Shown here: positions 1 to 11,446 of the stretch, in pieces
Layout: every line of letters starts with the position of its first letter
Position numbering within the stretch: the first letter of the stretch is position 1
From: Carnegiea gigantea
Lineage: Eukaryota > Streptophyta > Magnoliopsida > Caryophyllales > Cactaceae
Length of the DNA: 64,000 nucleotides
Assembly (NCBI GenBank): GCA_029747015.1
Contig: JAKOGI010000057.1
Span: 572,501 to 636,500 of the forward strand
Direction: 5' to 3'
The notes under the pieces: model-generated
Told to the model about the DNA's origin: nothing
What the model saw: only the letters and a program-made list of their open reading frames with translations
The model's database searches: none
Made by a program: the position numbers and the translations under genes

Positions 1-723
1 CTAATCATTAACAAAATACAAAAACCTAAACCTAAACCTAAACTAACGAAGAACGTAATAAACATGAACTGAAGGAAAGAGAATGAAATCTAACAACCAA
101 ATAAAACATGAATTAACAATCAAAACTAAACACTTAAACCAATACAATCTAAACTAATAAGATTAAGCAAGAACAAAACTGAATAATAAGAGAGAGCGAA
201 GAAGACTTATGCTGGAATTGAATGAACGAACTTGGAATCCACAAGCTTAAATCTCAAATCAATACCACTAAAATCCTAATCTAATCCCTTCAAAGGGGTT
301 TTTATTGGCTAAAAATCTAAACTAAACTACCCTAAGGAAGTGGAAGAAGAAGCCCCCCGACAAGGTCGAGAAAAGAGGATTAAATAGAAGACAAGGCAGG
401 CCGCGATGAACCGAAAGAAACGGGGGGCATGATCATGCCTAGGTGGCACGGCCGTGCCACGTGGCACGGGGTGGCCGTGCCACCTTGCTGGCTGGCTGCC
501 CCGTCTGGCTCTCGTTTTTCCACCTTTTCACCTGTTTTGATCCTTTTCCGTCCTTTTTCGCGATATTTGCTTAGTTCAACTTATTACCTGCAAGAATAAA
601 CAAAACAAGTAAAAATCTCAAAAAATACTTAATAAAACAAGAAAAACTGTAAAGATTACGTTATTATATGAGCTAAGATTAGGTGAAAAGGGCATGTAAA
701 ATGCGACAAATTATCGCCTAATA
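1..723 (-). repeat. 3' LTR of copy A (partial)
   Basis: Position 1 aligns with 4392 of the 5' LTR and the match runs to 723 versus 5114. The LTR terminus reads TATTAGGCG on the minus strand where the 5' LTR reads TGTTAGGCG, so the terminal TG has mutated to TA. Scattered single-base differences separate the two LTRs. The dyad/G-box cluster is at 437-485, with a perfect CACGTG at 458-463, and the TATA-like box (CTATTTAA on minus) is at about 380-388. Confidence 0.9.
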
Positions 724-742
724 AATACCCCCACACCTATCT
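724..742 (-). other. Polypurine tract of copy A
   Basis: Read on the minus strand, GATAGGTGTGGGGGTATT lies directly against the 3' LTR. It is the plus-strand priming site expected at this position and is shared with copies B (23225-23238) and C (45538-45555). Confidence 0.8.
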
Positions 743-2314
743 TTTGCTCGTCCTCGAGCAAAACAAAGAGAAAAACTAACCTAAGAACCCAACTCACTTT
801 CATAGGAATCACGGTTGCATTTAGCGTATGCAACTAGCCCTTTAAACCCCTTGATTCCTCCAAGTGGATGAGTAAGTTCTCGTAAGGGTTTGCAGAAGAT
901 ATACCCACAAAATCTCAAAAAGGAAAAACAAAGAAAAGAAAAACAAAAATCGAAAAATAAAAATGACATAACACAATATATACATTGGAATAAAATGTAC
1001 ACAATCGAATCAACCAAAACCCCTTAGTAGCTCAAATGTCAGTCTGTACACAAGCATCATATGCATTTTAGGACACATCATCCCAAAGAATGGCATCCAG
1101 ACATCGGCTTTTCACCCCACGACGCATGAAAATATTGAATCCATCCTAGTGCCTGGTCTGCAAGTGTATCATCACGTTAAGACCTTGGCCTACCAAAATC
1201 AAACTCAATCCCACGCAACTGACACAAGCTACCTTTTTGAATGGCTAGCATGGAAAGCAAATTTTCCCAGTAGCAGTATTGCCTCAAAGGGTAACACCCA
1301 GTAGCGCATGCCTCAAAGGGATACTTATCATTATAAACTCTTTTCTTTCCCACTTTTTTTCTTCCCATTATTTTTTTCATTACAAACTCTTGCCACGCCT
1401 CAAAGGGATATACTTAGTAGCGCTTGAATTTGTTTGTTTTTGCTTTTGTTTTTGGAAAAGGGGGTGCAAGCACATACAAAGGGAACTGTGTAGTAGGCAA
1501 GTGGAAGAGCCGATCACGGAAGACTAAGAATATAAGGTAGTGATAATATAATAGTCAGGATTGGATTACAAAGTTACAATGGACTGTTGGAATTACAATT
1601 GAGGCCTAAAACGACAGACAGGGGATTAATATCTATCATGCATATTATACTTATATACGAGCTAATAGTCAAGGTACCGGAGATCAAGGCTGATCAAAAT
1701 AGTACAAAACTCCCCTAAATTCAAAAGGAAAAGAAAAATTATACAAAAAGGAGAAAAAAGTGAAAAATCTACACAAAAATGAAAAATTTTCACAAATAAG
1801 AATAAAAGGGGAGATGACGACCCCACCCCCACATCTAAATCTCACAATGTCCTCATTGGGAGCTGAGAGTCATCAACAACCACAAAAACACACAAAAATA
1901 AAGAAAACAAAATCAAACACAAGACACAAAAAAAACACAATAAACACACACAACAACACTAAACCTGCACAATATATACACAGGCTAGTACACTCTCCCA
2001 AAAACACTCACTAAAATCAAAAACAAGACCATACATATATAAAAAACTAACCATCAAAAACAAGGACATACCAAGCCATCAACACCACCAATCACAACAC
2101 AAAAATATCCACAAAAACACAAAAACGGTGATGATAGCCATAATTGGCTCAACAACATCCCAAATATCAACTCAAGATGATCACCAACAAAAACACAATC
2201 CTAGTATCCACAACTAAACAAAAAGAAAAAGAAAGAAAATAAAAAGAAGGGAGAAGAGTTAGAACGAGTATTCGGGTACTGATTGTACGCAAACTACGCC
2301 TCCCTAGGATGGTG
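743..2314 (-). other. Non-coding 3' internal region of copy A
   Basis: This is the 1.6 kb between the gag-like stop and the polypurine tract. It is collinear with 21681-23224 of copy B. It holds three copies of the motif GCCTCAAAGGG (1281-1291, 1310-1320, 1397-1407) and a second polypurine block at 1821-1837, whose minus-strand reading is TAGATGTGGGGGTGGGG. Short open frames here are not conserved between the copies and are not called. Confidence 0.65.
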
Positions 2315-3623
2315 CTATGGAGGCCTGAGGAGCATCAGCCACTCCTCGTCATCGCTTAGGACTCGCGGCGTCAACTCGAATGCCGTCAAAGCTCGTAAGA
2401 GCTTATCATGCATTGCTGCATGCATCTCAGAATGGTGTGAATAAGAGAACACTAGTAAGGATGGAGCAAACAAAGTTAGTGCCCTCTTAAACTCATCAAA
2501 TGCCTTGGAGAAATCATCAGAATAATCGAATGCAATAATCAACATGATTTTTTTCAGGCATGCTCTCTAGGTGCAGATGATAAGAATCAAGGAAGGGGTC
2601 ATACCCTCTAAAAATACCTAGAGCTCTAAAAATACCTAGAGACTTACAACAGTTAACCTCATTCCCCTCAAGTATCACATGAGGATCGATAAGTAGCATA
2701 TCACAATACTTAGGGGAATGGGAGGGTGGTGAACATGAAGAGGGAACATGGAATGTATCCAGAGAGTTGGGGGATATATTATCAATAAAATGAGGACTAG
2801 TTGGTCTTGCAACCACAACAGCCATGCATGAAGTCCCTGTAAGAGTCTTATGAAAATCATGCACCTTAATAGAAACATTGCCGAACTCAGACCAAGTATC
2901 ATCCTCATCAACACTAGCGCTAACACTGAGGGTCTCACCTACCTCAAACTTCGTCGACTGAGTTAAAGGGGAAGGTATATCAGAAAAGGTCATGATAAAC
3001 GCAGTGTTGTTCCAAAGGGTATTAGGAAAGGATGGAGCAATGGTGAGTAAAGTAGTCAAGGGAGGGTCGAGTACGTCCTCTAGTCCGGACTCTAGAGGAG
3101 GGAAAGACGCACCATCATCACACAGATTGACATCAAGTCTAGGAGCACTAAAACTAAGGTCAGTCTCGGGTGATAGGTCATACTTCCGCAATTTATTAGC
3201 AAACTCAATTTGTTGCTTATTCATTATCTCTATCATATTGCTAAGGCTAGCAAAGCCTTCATCAGAAATATAATAGGGGCAAGAATTACTGGCATGATCA
3301 GAACAATGGCAAATTTCACACACAGGAGGGGCATAATCAGGGATGCAAGGGGGTGGGGTATAAGAATCAGAACAACTAGTTTCAAATTCATAAGTATCCC
3401 AAGCCAACCAATCAAGAAAATCACATGCTTCATTAACATCTTTAGCACAGAAATCCCAGTACTCTAAAAGAGCACGGGTCTCACAATTCACAGCCTCATA
3501 AACTGTATTCAAAAGCTCCCACTTCTCCACACAAAAATCGCAATGAGCAAGAAAAGCATGTAATCTATCGTAGTATCTCCAAAACAATTCATGTTCATAT
3601 TGAGGGAAGTGAGAAAGAGACAT
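2315..3623 (-). pseudogene. Gag-like protein of copy A, one frameshift
   Basis: The frame begins at an ATG at 3623 that matches the start in copy B; an ATG four codons upstream (3635) is also open. Residues from about 10 to 75 resemble the C-terminal half of the retrotransposon gag domain, with the W..L..VY..V..ET..LL pattern. A zinc knuckle CEICHCSDHASNSC (CX2CX4HX4C) follows at about residues 100-115. The middle is Ser/Pro-rich and acidic. A run of A on the coding strand near 2549 has one base more than copy C, which throws the frame. The C-terminal part then continues in another frame (2315-2545) and ends with the conserved EEWLMLL motif. Full gag proteins of autonomous Ty3/gypsy elements carry a longer N-terminal part that is absent here. 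The probable role is RNA binding or particle assembly, inferred from domain content only. Confidence 0.72.
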
Positions 3624-3711
3624 TTTTTTTTTCAATTTTCAAATTTTTTTTCCGAAAAAAAAAGCCTAGTCTCGAATGCCTAAGTAAGCTCTAATATTGG
3701 AAAGCGCCAAT

Positions 3712-3729
3712 TCCTCGGCAATGGCCCCA
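3712..3729 (-). other. Primer-binding site of copy A (tRNA-Asp type, decayed)
   Basis: Minus-strand TGGGGCCATTGCCGAGGA starts six bases inside the 5' LTR. It matches the intact site in copy B (TGGCGCCGTTGCCGGGGA) with three substitutions. That sequence is complementary to the 3' end of plant tRNA-Asp. Confidence 0.75.
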
Positions 3730-3735
3730 AAAACT

Positions 3736-5114
3736 TGTTAGGGAAAAACAGATTTTTAATATTTATAAACCCCAAGTGCAAGGTGTATCGTTGAGTACTT
3801 GGGGTGTCGTCCGTAGGGAATTGTGTTTCCAACTACCAGGGCTAGGTAAAGCGTCTCGAGCTAGGTAAGATCGAAGGGAAAAGAGGGAAAACCAAACTAC
3901 GCTAACAAACATAGAAAAACGCGACTTGGAGTTGTGATTTGGCTAATGGACGAACCAACTAATCAAGACGAGTACTAACCTATCCAAACTACATCACGAA
4001 CAAGAGATTATCGGTTGCACCATCAAAGACCACCCAATCCCTCTCTCAAGGGTCATGAGCTAATCTAATTAGCCTAACCACATATTTTCATGGGGTTAGC
4101 CCAATTAAACCATAACACTAGCAACCTCGGACCTAGCTCGATTCGGTAACTATTTTCATGTCCCGAACTAGGCTATTCCCTCTCCCACACTAGCTAATTG
4201 ACCTCACCTCTCAGCATAAGTCAAGCGCCCAAAAATATGGATGAAAGTTCTCTAAAGCATTTCATCAAACACTTGGCGGGCGTGAGGGAAACCTTTAGGT
4301 TCTAACCATAGGTTGGGTATGGTTAGGCCTAGTACAAGATCAATTAGCCATCAAGAGGCTAATTACAACCCAAGTCCACAAATTCTAACAACTAATCATT
4401 AACAAAATACAAAAACCTAAACCTAAACCTAAACTAACGAAGAACGTAATAAACATGAACTGAAGGAAAGAGAATGAAATCTAACAACCAAATAAAACAT
4501 GAATTAACAATCAAAACTGAACACTTAAACTAATACAATCTAAACTAATAAGATTAAGCAAGAACAAAACTGAATAATAAGAGAGAGCGAAGAAGACTTA
4601 TGCTTGAATTGAATGAACGAACTTGGAATCCACAAGCTTGAATCTCAAATCAATACTACTAAAATCATAATCTAATCCCTTCAAAGGGGTTTTTATTGGC
4701 TAAAAACCTAAACTAAACTACCCTAAGGAAGTGGAAGAAGAAGCCCCCGGACATGGTCGAGAAAAGAGGATTAAATAGAAGACAAGGCGGGCCGCGAAGA
4801 ACCGAAGGAAATGGGGGGCACGACCGTGCTTAGGTGGCACGACCGTGCCATGTGGCACGGGGTGGTCGTGCCACCTTGCTGGCCGGCTGCCCCGGTTGGC
4901 CCCCGTTTTTCCGCCTTTTCACCTGTTTTGATCCTTTTCCGTCCTTTTTCGCGATATTTGCTTGGTTCAACTTATTACCTGCAAGAATACACAAAACAAG
5001 TAAAAATCTCAAAGAATACTTAATAAAACAAGAAAAACTCTAAAGATTACGTTATTATACGAGCTAAGATTAGGTGAAAAGGGCATGTAAAATGCGACAA
5101 ATTATCGCCTAACA
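3736..5114 (-). repeat. 5' LTR of copy A (1379 bp)
   Basis: The LTR reads TGTTAGGCG...CCCTAACA on the minus strand and has the canonical TG/CA ends. It lies between the primer site at 3729 and the copia coding sequence at 5115. Confidence 0.9.
4771..4885 (-). promoter_or_regulatory. LTR promoter region of copy A: TATA box and GGCACGG dyad cluster
   Basis: The minus strand reads CTATTTAA at 4771-4778, a TATA-like box. About 40-100 bp upstream of it (4813-4880) lies a cluster of GGCACGR/YCGTGCC inverted half-sites. The cluster is GC-rich inside an AT-rich LTR. The CACGTG present in the other LTR of this copy is CATGTG here. The same arrangement recurs in copies B and C. Transcription from here is an inference. 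Confidence 0.55.
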
Positions 5115-5620
5115 CTTACTCATCATGTCTAACCAATTTTCATTAGAGTGGACTTTCTCAAGTTGTAGGAGTTTATCTTCTAATACTTCTCGAATCCAGT
5201 GACAGCAAACATCAACATGTTTCAAACACGACTGGAGGATAGAGTTCTTAGCTAGAGGTACATCACTTTGGCTATCACATCGCAATACATATTTGTCGTG
5301 CTCATACCCCAGTTCGAGTGGGAAATTTCTTGTTCGTATAATCCCTTTCCATGCTTCAGTAGCTGCAATATACTCAACCTCAGTGGTTGATAGAGGAACA
5401 CATTTTTGAAGTCTAAATTGTCACGATATAGCTCCCCCGAAAAGGTAGTCAAATACCCAAAAGTTGATTTCCGAGAATTGACATCATCAGCTAGGTCAAC
5501 ATCTGTGGGCCTTGCTAACACGGGTTTCTCTTGACCAAAACACAAACGTTGTTTGGTTGTTCCCCTAAGATATCACAATATCCATTTCACCATTATCCAA
5601 TGTTATTTTTCCTAGATTTA
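5115..5620 (-). pseudogene. Copia 2 RNase H domain, C-terminal part
   Basis: Minus-strand translation from about 5545 gives LCFGQEKPVL followed by ADDVNSRKSTFGYL, the typical copia RNase H start (CFG...TDAD.AGD...RKSTSGY). It ends with an ENWLDMMSK motif at the insertion site of copy A. The sequence from 5560 to 5620 gives WIMVKWIL and YLRG, the segment joining reverse transcriptase to RNase H, with a TGA stop and a frameshift. The first catalytic Asp is in the changed TDVDLADD segment. Not functional. Confidence 0.8.
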
Positions 5621-7204
5621 TCAATTGTAATGCCTCACCCGAAGGGGAAAAGGCACGTCACCGCCATAGATGTCCCACTAGTAACATCAACAAGGTTATT
5701 TAAACTTTTTTACCATAATTAACCTGTTAATAGGCGACAATAGCAGAAGCTCTTATCAAAATCTAATTAGAGTTTGGGAGGGTAAATCTAAAACATGTAA
5801 TACATACATACTTAAACCATATTCTTAATGGTCTTGCACATGTGTGAACTAAAAATACATTCAGAATTGTATTTACTAAACATAATCTATAACATAAACA
5901 TACAACGAGGCCTGCATTCCCAACTAAGTTCTTCGAAAATTTTTCATAGCTAGCTAGCTCTCTTAATGCTCCTGTGGTCCCTTTTTGCTTCCAAAAACCT
6001 GAAAAAATGGTCAGGTCATGAGCTTCCCGAGCCCAGTAAATAACCTTTATCTTTCTTATTGTTACACTTTGCACATTAACCGGTTAACGTATAATCACAT
6101 AGTACATGTATCCTATGACATATAGACATAACATATCATATAGCATATGGAGTGCGATAAGAGAACGTGTCCATGCTTCAGAAATCGAAATAAACTCATA
6201 TCTTTCATATCTGATATGCTCCTAAACTTCACAAAATATACACACATATGTACGTCATGGGATGAGCAATTACACTAACTTAGTCGTACCTGTCCTATAC
6301 CAGGTACGATTCGAGGACCCTCGTTTTCACTTAAGTCCCTAAACAAACTCTGTTGTTAGTCTATTCTCTAAACTAACTATGGTTCTCTCATACTAACCAT
6401 GTCCTTCGGGCTTCTAATCCTTACTGAAATTCAAGAGAAAGCAAAGCCTGCTAAATCAAGCTAACGGCCCACCTATAACCATACTTGATGTATACATAAA
6501 ACATATCTCTTTCAAAAGTCTATGCACTTGCTATCCACACATGATATATTTCTATAAATGTATTTAGTAATCACACATATGCTTCAAAGTCAATCACAGT
6601 TTCATAAATATCCTGAATGATCCTTCAAATCCAAAATCAAATCCAAAGTCCAAATTCAAGCCAAAATCAATTTCATAACATATCCAAAGTTCAAATCCAA
6701 GCCAAAACCATTTCATAACATATCACACATTCTTAACTGAACGCAAAACTTTTTAGTTTAGGGGAAATCAACTCATGACTTATACAAAGAACCATCACAA
6801 GATAATTGTGATAAATACATCCTGGCAGCCCAGCTACGGCTCATTCATATGGTACCAACCAATGGTGGACCAGCTGCAACTCATTCATATAGTACCAACT
6901 AAGTAACTAATGCTCTAAAGTACATATATGTCCTCAAATCATAAGCTGTTGAGTCACATTCACATCTTGGAGCACCAGGGATCCATACAGCTCTTAAATA
7001 ATACAAACTGAAGAGTCAATTGGCAGACCGGACAACGCCCACTCAAGGTATCCATCAATGACTCACACAACTCTAAACACAAAGACAACTACTTCTATGG
7101 CCATGGTTTTAAAATGGTACGTAATAGCCTCAGTCAAGACATAAACCTTTTTCCTCGAAAACATAAATTAATGCATTGTAACATTCCTCATAGAAGCTTG
7201 AATT

Positions 7205-8030
7205 CACAATTTTTGACAAAACATAACAAAAGAAAGACATAGTTCTACCCAAAATAATTTTCACAAGTTTCCAATAAATCATAACAAACAGCTTACTGTT
7301 TTAACACGTGAAATCATCCAAACGTGATAAAGGTTTAATTATGCATACAAATAACCATAGTTACGCCAAACATAGCATTCCACTCAAAAATTCGTAACTC
7401 AAAGAATACAGATCCAACATTTATGAAAATTTGTAGACAAATACAACATAGCATGGGGAATTAATCCTAATATTTTCATAATTTTTCCTGAAGCCAATCC
7501 TTCACTAAAATTGAAATAGTACCTGAACATATACACTAAACAGGAAAAGTTAAATCAAAAATTCATAAATCATAAAGTACACATCCAAAATTCATAAAAA
7601 TTCACAAAAAATAGCCAAGTATTATTGAACATGCACAATAAAATTTTTTATAATTTTTTACCAAGCAAATAACGCTTACAAATTAAAACAATAACCAAAA
7701 TCATGCACTATAACGAGGCAGTTTCAATCAAAAATTCATAACTCACAAAGTATACATCCAAAATATATGAAACTTAACAGAAAATTACAAAATAACATAT
7801 ATATTCTATAGAAAATTTTCACAATTATTCTCCAATCGAATAGCTCACAATAATTCAAACATCATCCAAATTTTCGCACTAAATAACACGGCAATTTCAA
7901 TAAAAGATTCATAACTCACAAATCACATATCAAAAGTTCATGAAAATTTACAGAAAAATGCCCAATATCATACGTCACTTATGGTAAAAATTTTAGAAAT
8001 TTTTACCAATCCAATAATTAACAGAAATTC
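7205..8030. repeat. Degenerate ~172-bp tandem array inside the solo LTR
   Basis: The phrase CAAAAATTCATAACTCA and its neighbour (ACATCCAAAA..CATGAAAATT) recur with starts near 7384, 7556, 7729 and 7901, a spacing of 172-173 bp. A weaker unit begins near 7212. Units are clearly diverged from one another. About four to five copies are recognisable. Confidence 0.65.
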
Positions 8031-8402
8031 AAACAGTGGTAGGCTATGTGTAAAATCTGAAAATTCAACCTCTATTTTTCTACCATCTTGTTCTTCCAAC
8101 ACTAATAATCAATTCAAAAATTCATAGTTTAGCATATATATGAGCAAACCACAATATAAATACCAATCCACAACACTCAGATAACCCTAAAATCACATAT
8201 CACCATAAAAATTTTGGTGGTGGGTTTCTAATAAATGAATTTAGGGTTCTAATCTATTAAATCTAAAAACATCAACACTTCTTAATTAAACTCAAGCATA
8301 AAATTTCAAATTCATCTTCCCCTAATCAATTTTAGGTTGACGGAAAAGCAAGAATTATTCATCTTAACTTGAATCAAAATCAAAACCTAAACTTTTTCTC
8401 TT

Positions 8403-8450
8403 CTCTGCTCTTCTTCTTCTCCTCCTCCTCCTCCTCCTCCTCCTCTCTCT
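8403..8450. repeat. (TCC)n simple repeat
   Basis: A CTT/TCC-rich tract contains about nine uninterrupted TCC units, then (TC)n. It creates an artificial poly-Arg frame on the minus strand. Confidence 0.9.
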
Positions 8451-8775
8451 ATGCGTGAGTTTGTGTGTGAATAAGAGAAAACAGAACCCCCTAATAATTA
8501 TCACGTAAAAGAACGTCCTTCCCCCATTTTCCTTTTCTTTTTCCTTTTTTTTGGGCAAAACCCTTTTTTTACTCTTCTTCTCATTTCTTCTTTTTTTTTT
8601 TGTACAATTACTATAAATAAGTAATATTTTCTAATCACTCTCAACAACAACATAATAATAATACACTAATTTAAACACTCACATATATCCAAAATAAATA
8701 TGTAAAATACAAGTAAATCATACAATGGCATATAGATGAAAATTAATACTAAAAATTTTGGGGTGTTACGTCAAT

Positions 8776-9735
8776 AATCAACTTATGGCACCCACAACAT
8801 AAGCTATCGAGCCTATATCTATCATGACATATATACGATTGCCAACAAATGAATAAGGAACATTCTTCATTTTTGCTTTTTCTTTCTCACTTGTTGGACT
8901 TTACTTCGTACATAGCTTGAAATGTCCAGCAAGTGGTGTGCTAATAGGTTTGGCCTTGTTAATGTTAAACCTTCCAACAATTTTTCAATGTAATTTTCTT
9001 TTGATATCCATAATAACTTCTTTGATCTATCTCGAGTTATTTTCATTTCAAAGATTTTCTTTGTTGATCCCAAATCCTTTATGGCAAGTCATTTGCTTAG
9101 TGCCTTCTTTAAAGCATAAATTTTCTTTGGATCATACCCAGTAATTAATATATCAACAATGTAGAGCAACAATATGATGAAATCACCACATTATATTTCT
9201 CTATGAAGACATAATGGTCTGTGAGCTTCTTCTTAAAATTATTCTTACCATAAAAAGAATTAAATTTTCTTATACTATTACCAGGGCGCTTGTTTAAGAC
9301 CATAGAGACTCTTCTGAATTTGACATCAAAGTTTCTTGTCCTACGACTTCAAACTATTCAGGTTGCTCCATATATATTTCGTCTTCTAGGTTACCATGTA
9401 AAAAAGTTGTCCGAATATCAAGTTGTTCTATCTCCGAATCTAAATTAGCGACTGGACCTAGGATAACTCGGATTGAAGATTTTTTTCACAATAGGAGAGG
9501 ATATCTCTTCAAAATCTATTCATTTCTTTTGATTGAACCCTTTCACTAGTAGACGAGTATTATAACTCGTTCCTGGGTTATTCTCCTTATTTTTGAGTGG
9601 ATTCACCCATTTGTTTCTCAAGATTCTTTTTCCCTCAGACAATATAACTAGATCATATGTACGATTCTCATGTGAGGATTTCCTTTCTTCTTGCATAGAT
9701 TTCACCCATTCTACCTTGTGGCTATCAGCCATTGC
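8776..9735 (-). pseudogene. Copia 2 reverse transcriptase
   Basis: Minus-strand frames from 9732 downward give EWVKSMQEE, then NKWVNPLK and RLLVKGFNQKK, the start of copia RVT_2. Further on come KKIFEMKITRDR and LWISKENYIEKLLE, the late part of the domain. The catalytic motif near 9141-9175 reads LYIVDILITG, so the first Asp of the usual YVDD is lost. Two or more frameshifts separate the pieces. The region ends at the solo LTR. Confidence 0.82.
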
Positions 9736-11225
9736 TTCTTAATAATTCTGTGGCTCTCTCTTATATGTAAGAGTTACATATTCGTCTGGGTTATATCTGA
9801 TGAATGGTCATCTTTCTCTGGCAGATCGCCTCAAATAAGGCTTTTCTGGCTATCTTTCCTCAACAAACTTGGTGTTGGATCTAGTCGACTCATAGTGATC
9901 TTCCTCTCGATCATAGTTGGAGGAACAGACAAGATCATCATTGTTGGTGGTCTCATTATTAGTTTCAGTTGTGTTTTACCCTATATTATCATGAATTATA
10001 AGGGATGGACCATTATCAGAATCCCTAACAACTTTGTATTTAGGCTTTTCCTTTTTCAAATGTTCTGTGGTTTGGTCCTCAAAGAATACAATATCTCAAC
10101 TTCTTATGATTCTTTTACTTACATGTATGATTCTAGGTCGATAGCTAAATTCATCTCTTAGTGATCCAATATAAATACACTCCTTTTTTTTTGAATCACA
10201 TTTGGCTCAATCATACCAAGGAATATGGATGAATCTTCGACAACCAAACACTTTCAGGTGGTTGTATGATACCTTCTTTCTGGACCAAATTTCCTCGTGA
10301 GTAATAGCATTTAAAGGAACTAATGGTTAAAGGTTGGTTATGTCAATGACAGTCTTCACGACCTCTCCATAAAAGAATTTAAGGAGTTTAGTGTGAGAAG
10401 GCATGCATCAGATTCTTTTTTCAATAGTTCGATTCATTCTCTCAACTAAGTCATTTAGTTGAGGTGTCTTCGGTGGCATTGTCTCTAGGCTAATCCCATG
10501 CAATTTTCAATATGATTCAAAGGGACTATTACATTCTCCACCATTATCTGCTCAAACACTCTTCAATTTTTTTTTAAAGTTTCACGTTCCACCTTAGCAT
10601 GAAACTCCTTGAACGCCTCAAGTACCTGTTCCTTTGTTTTCAACAAAGACACCCAAACCTTTCTTGAGTGGCCATCGATAAAAGCAACAAAGTATAATGC
10701 TCTGTCAACTGACTTTTCAGTCATAGAGCATACATCACTACGAACCAAATTAAGAATGTGCTTTCTTCTAATGTGTCGGACATTTTTATGAAATGCCACC
10801 CTATGTTGTTTGCTAGCAAAACAATCTATACAAGGCTCAAGCGATTTGCCTTTTATATTGGGAAGAAACTCTTTTCTGGCAAGGATTTGTAATCTTTTCT
10901 CACTCATGTGTCCGAGTCTTTTGTGTCTTAACTCAAAATTTGAGTTATGATAGGTAACATTAGCATCCCCCTTGCATATAAAGTACAAGGAACCTTCCTT
11001 TAATTTTTTTCCTTTAGCAACGATTAGATTTCCTTTAGTGATCTTCCATATTCCACTAATAAGTTGACTAACTAAACTGACATTACCAAGTTTTTTCCGT
11101 CGAATAAGATTGAGGTTCATGTTTGGAATATGGCTCACATCCTTTAACATGAGCTTGCATCCTATGTTGGTTATTAAGGTTATGTCACCAATACCAACAA
11201 GTTTACTCGAAGCTTGATTTCCCAT
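9736..11225 (-). pseudogene. Copia 2 GAG-pre-integrase and integrase
   Basis: The longest open piece (10563-11225, 220 aa) starts within the protease/GAG-pre-integrase region. It holds the zinc-binding HHCC pattern (RHKRLGHMSEK ... CIDC) at about residues 99-136, then the integrase core with the first catalytic Asp in RSDVC and the motif FIDGHSRKVW. Below 10560, other frames give VRADNGGEC (second catalytic Asp), a degraded NDLVERMNRTI (Glu segment) and FGCRRFIHIP, typical of the integrase C-terminal half. At least three frameshifts and several stops make it inactive. Confidence 0.85.
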
Positions 11226-11227
11226 CT

Positions 11228-11330
11228 TGACCTTACTAAAATCACCACATTATCAAGATGAGGAAAAATGTTCATGTGGAGTGACATGGAAGCCGACACT
11301 CAAGTCAACAATCCATGATCAAAAATTGTA
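11228..11330 (-). pseudogene. Copia 2 protease active-site region
   Basis: The minus strand reads SWIVDLSVGFHVTPHEHF. Copia proteases have W(I/V)(V/L)DSGAS.H at this point. The DSG triad has become DLSVG, so the active site is destroyed. It lies between gag and the integrase piece, as expected. Confidence 0.7.
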
Positions 11331-11446
11331 TACTAGATTGATACAATTTCCTCCTCCAATGAAGAAGAAATCATTGTCATCTTTTGCTACTATGGCAGTA
11401 GTACTTTATTATCTTTCTTGTGTCCAATTTGATCTGGCTTAATTTT

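Larger units (their letters stand above)
1..5114 (-). mobile_element. Gag-only LTR retrotransposon (TR-GAG type), copy A, cut by window start
   Basis: Bases 1-723 and 4392-5114 are near-identical direct repeats. They are the end of a 3' LTR truncated by the window edge and the matching part of a complete 5' LTR (3736-5114). The element reads on the minus strand: primer site next to 3736, gag-like gene at 2315-3623, polypurine tract next to 723. No protease, reverse transcriptase, RNase H or integrase is readable in the 3.0-kb interior. LTRs, primer site and a gag gene without pol is the definition of TR-GAG elements, which are mobilised by enzymes from another element. It sits in the 3' end of the copia RNase H region (host frame ends at 5115). 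The flank at 5115-5119 is CTTAC; its partner lies outside the window. Copies B and C are the same family. LTR differences are few by eye, so it is fairly young. Confidence 0.88.
5626..8770 (-). repeat. Solo LTR, 3145 bp, probably from a chromovirus-like Ty3/gypsy element
   Basis: The block is flanked by the perfect 5-bp duplication TCAAT (5621-5625 and 8771-8775). Removing it rejoins the copia 2 reading frame across the duplicated bases, which confirms both ends. On the minus strand it starts CGTAACACCCC (expected TG, now CG) and ends GGCATTACA, so it has short inverted TGTAA/TTACA ends like an LTR. It has no gag or pol. The large size and the TGTAACACCCC start recall the long LTRs of Del/Tekay-type chromoviruses; that lineage is recalled, not tested. 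The interior is AT-rich and carries a degenerate ~172-bp tandem array and a (TCC)n tract. Confidence 0.72.

Noticed and set aside
25..45. CCTAAA repeats resembling telomere sequence
   Set aside because: Only three units of CCTAAA, not CCCTAAA, and they are part of the LTR of copy A (also present at 4416-4436).
8364..8558. 64-codon minus-strand frame with a poly-Arg run
   Set aside because: Produced by the (TCC)n tract inside the solo LTR.
9691..10161. 156-codon plus-strand frame, hydrophobic
   Set aside because: Antisense shadow of the copia 2 integrase/reverse transcriptase region, which is recognisable on the minus strand.
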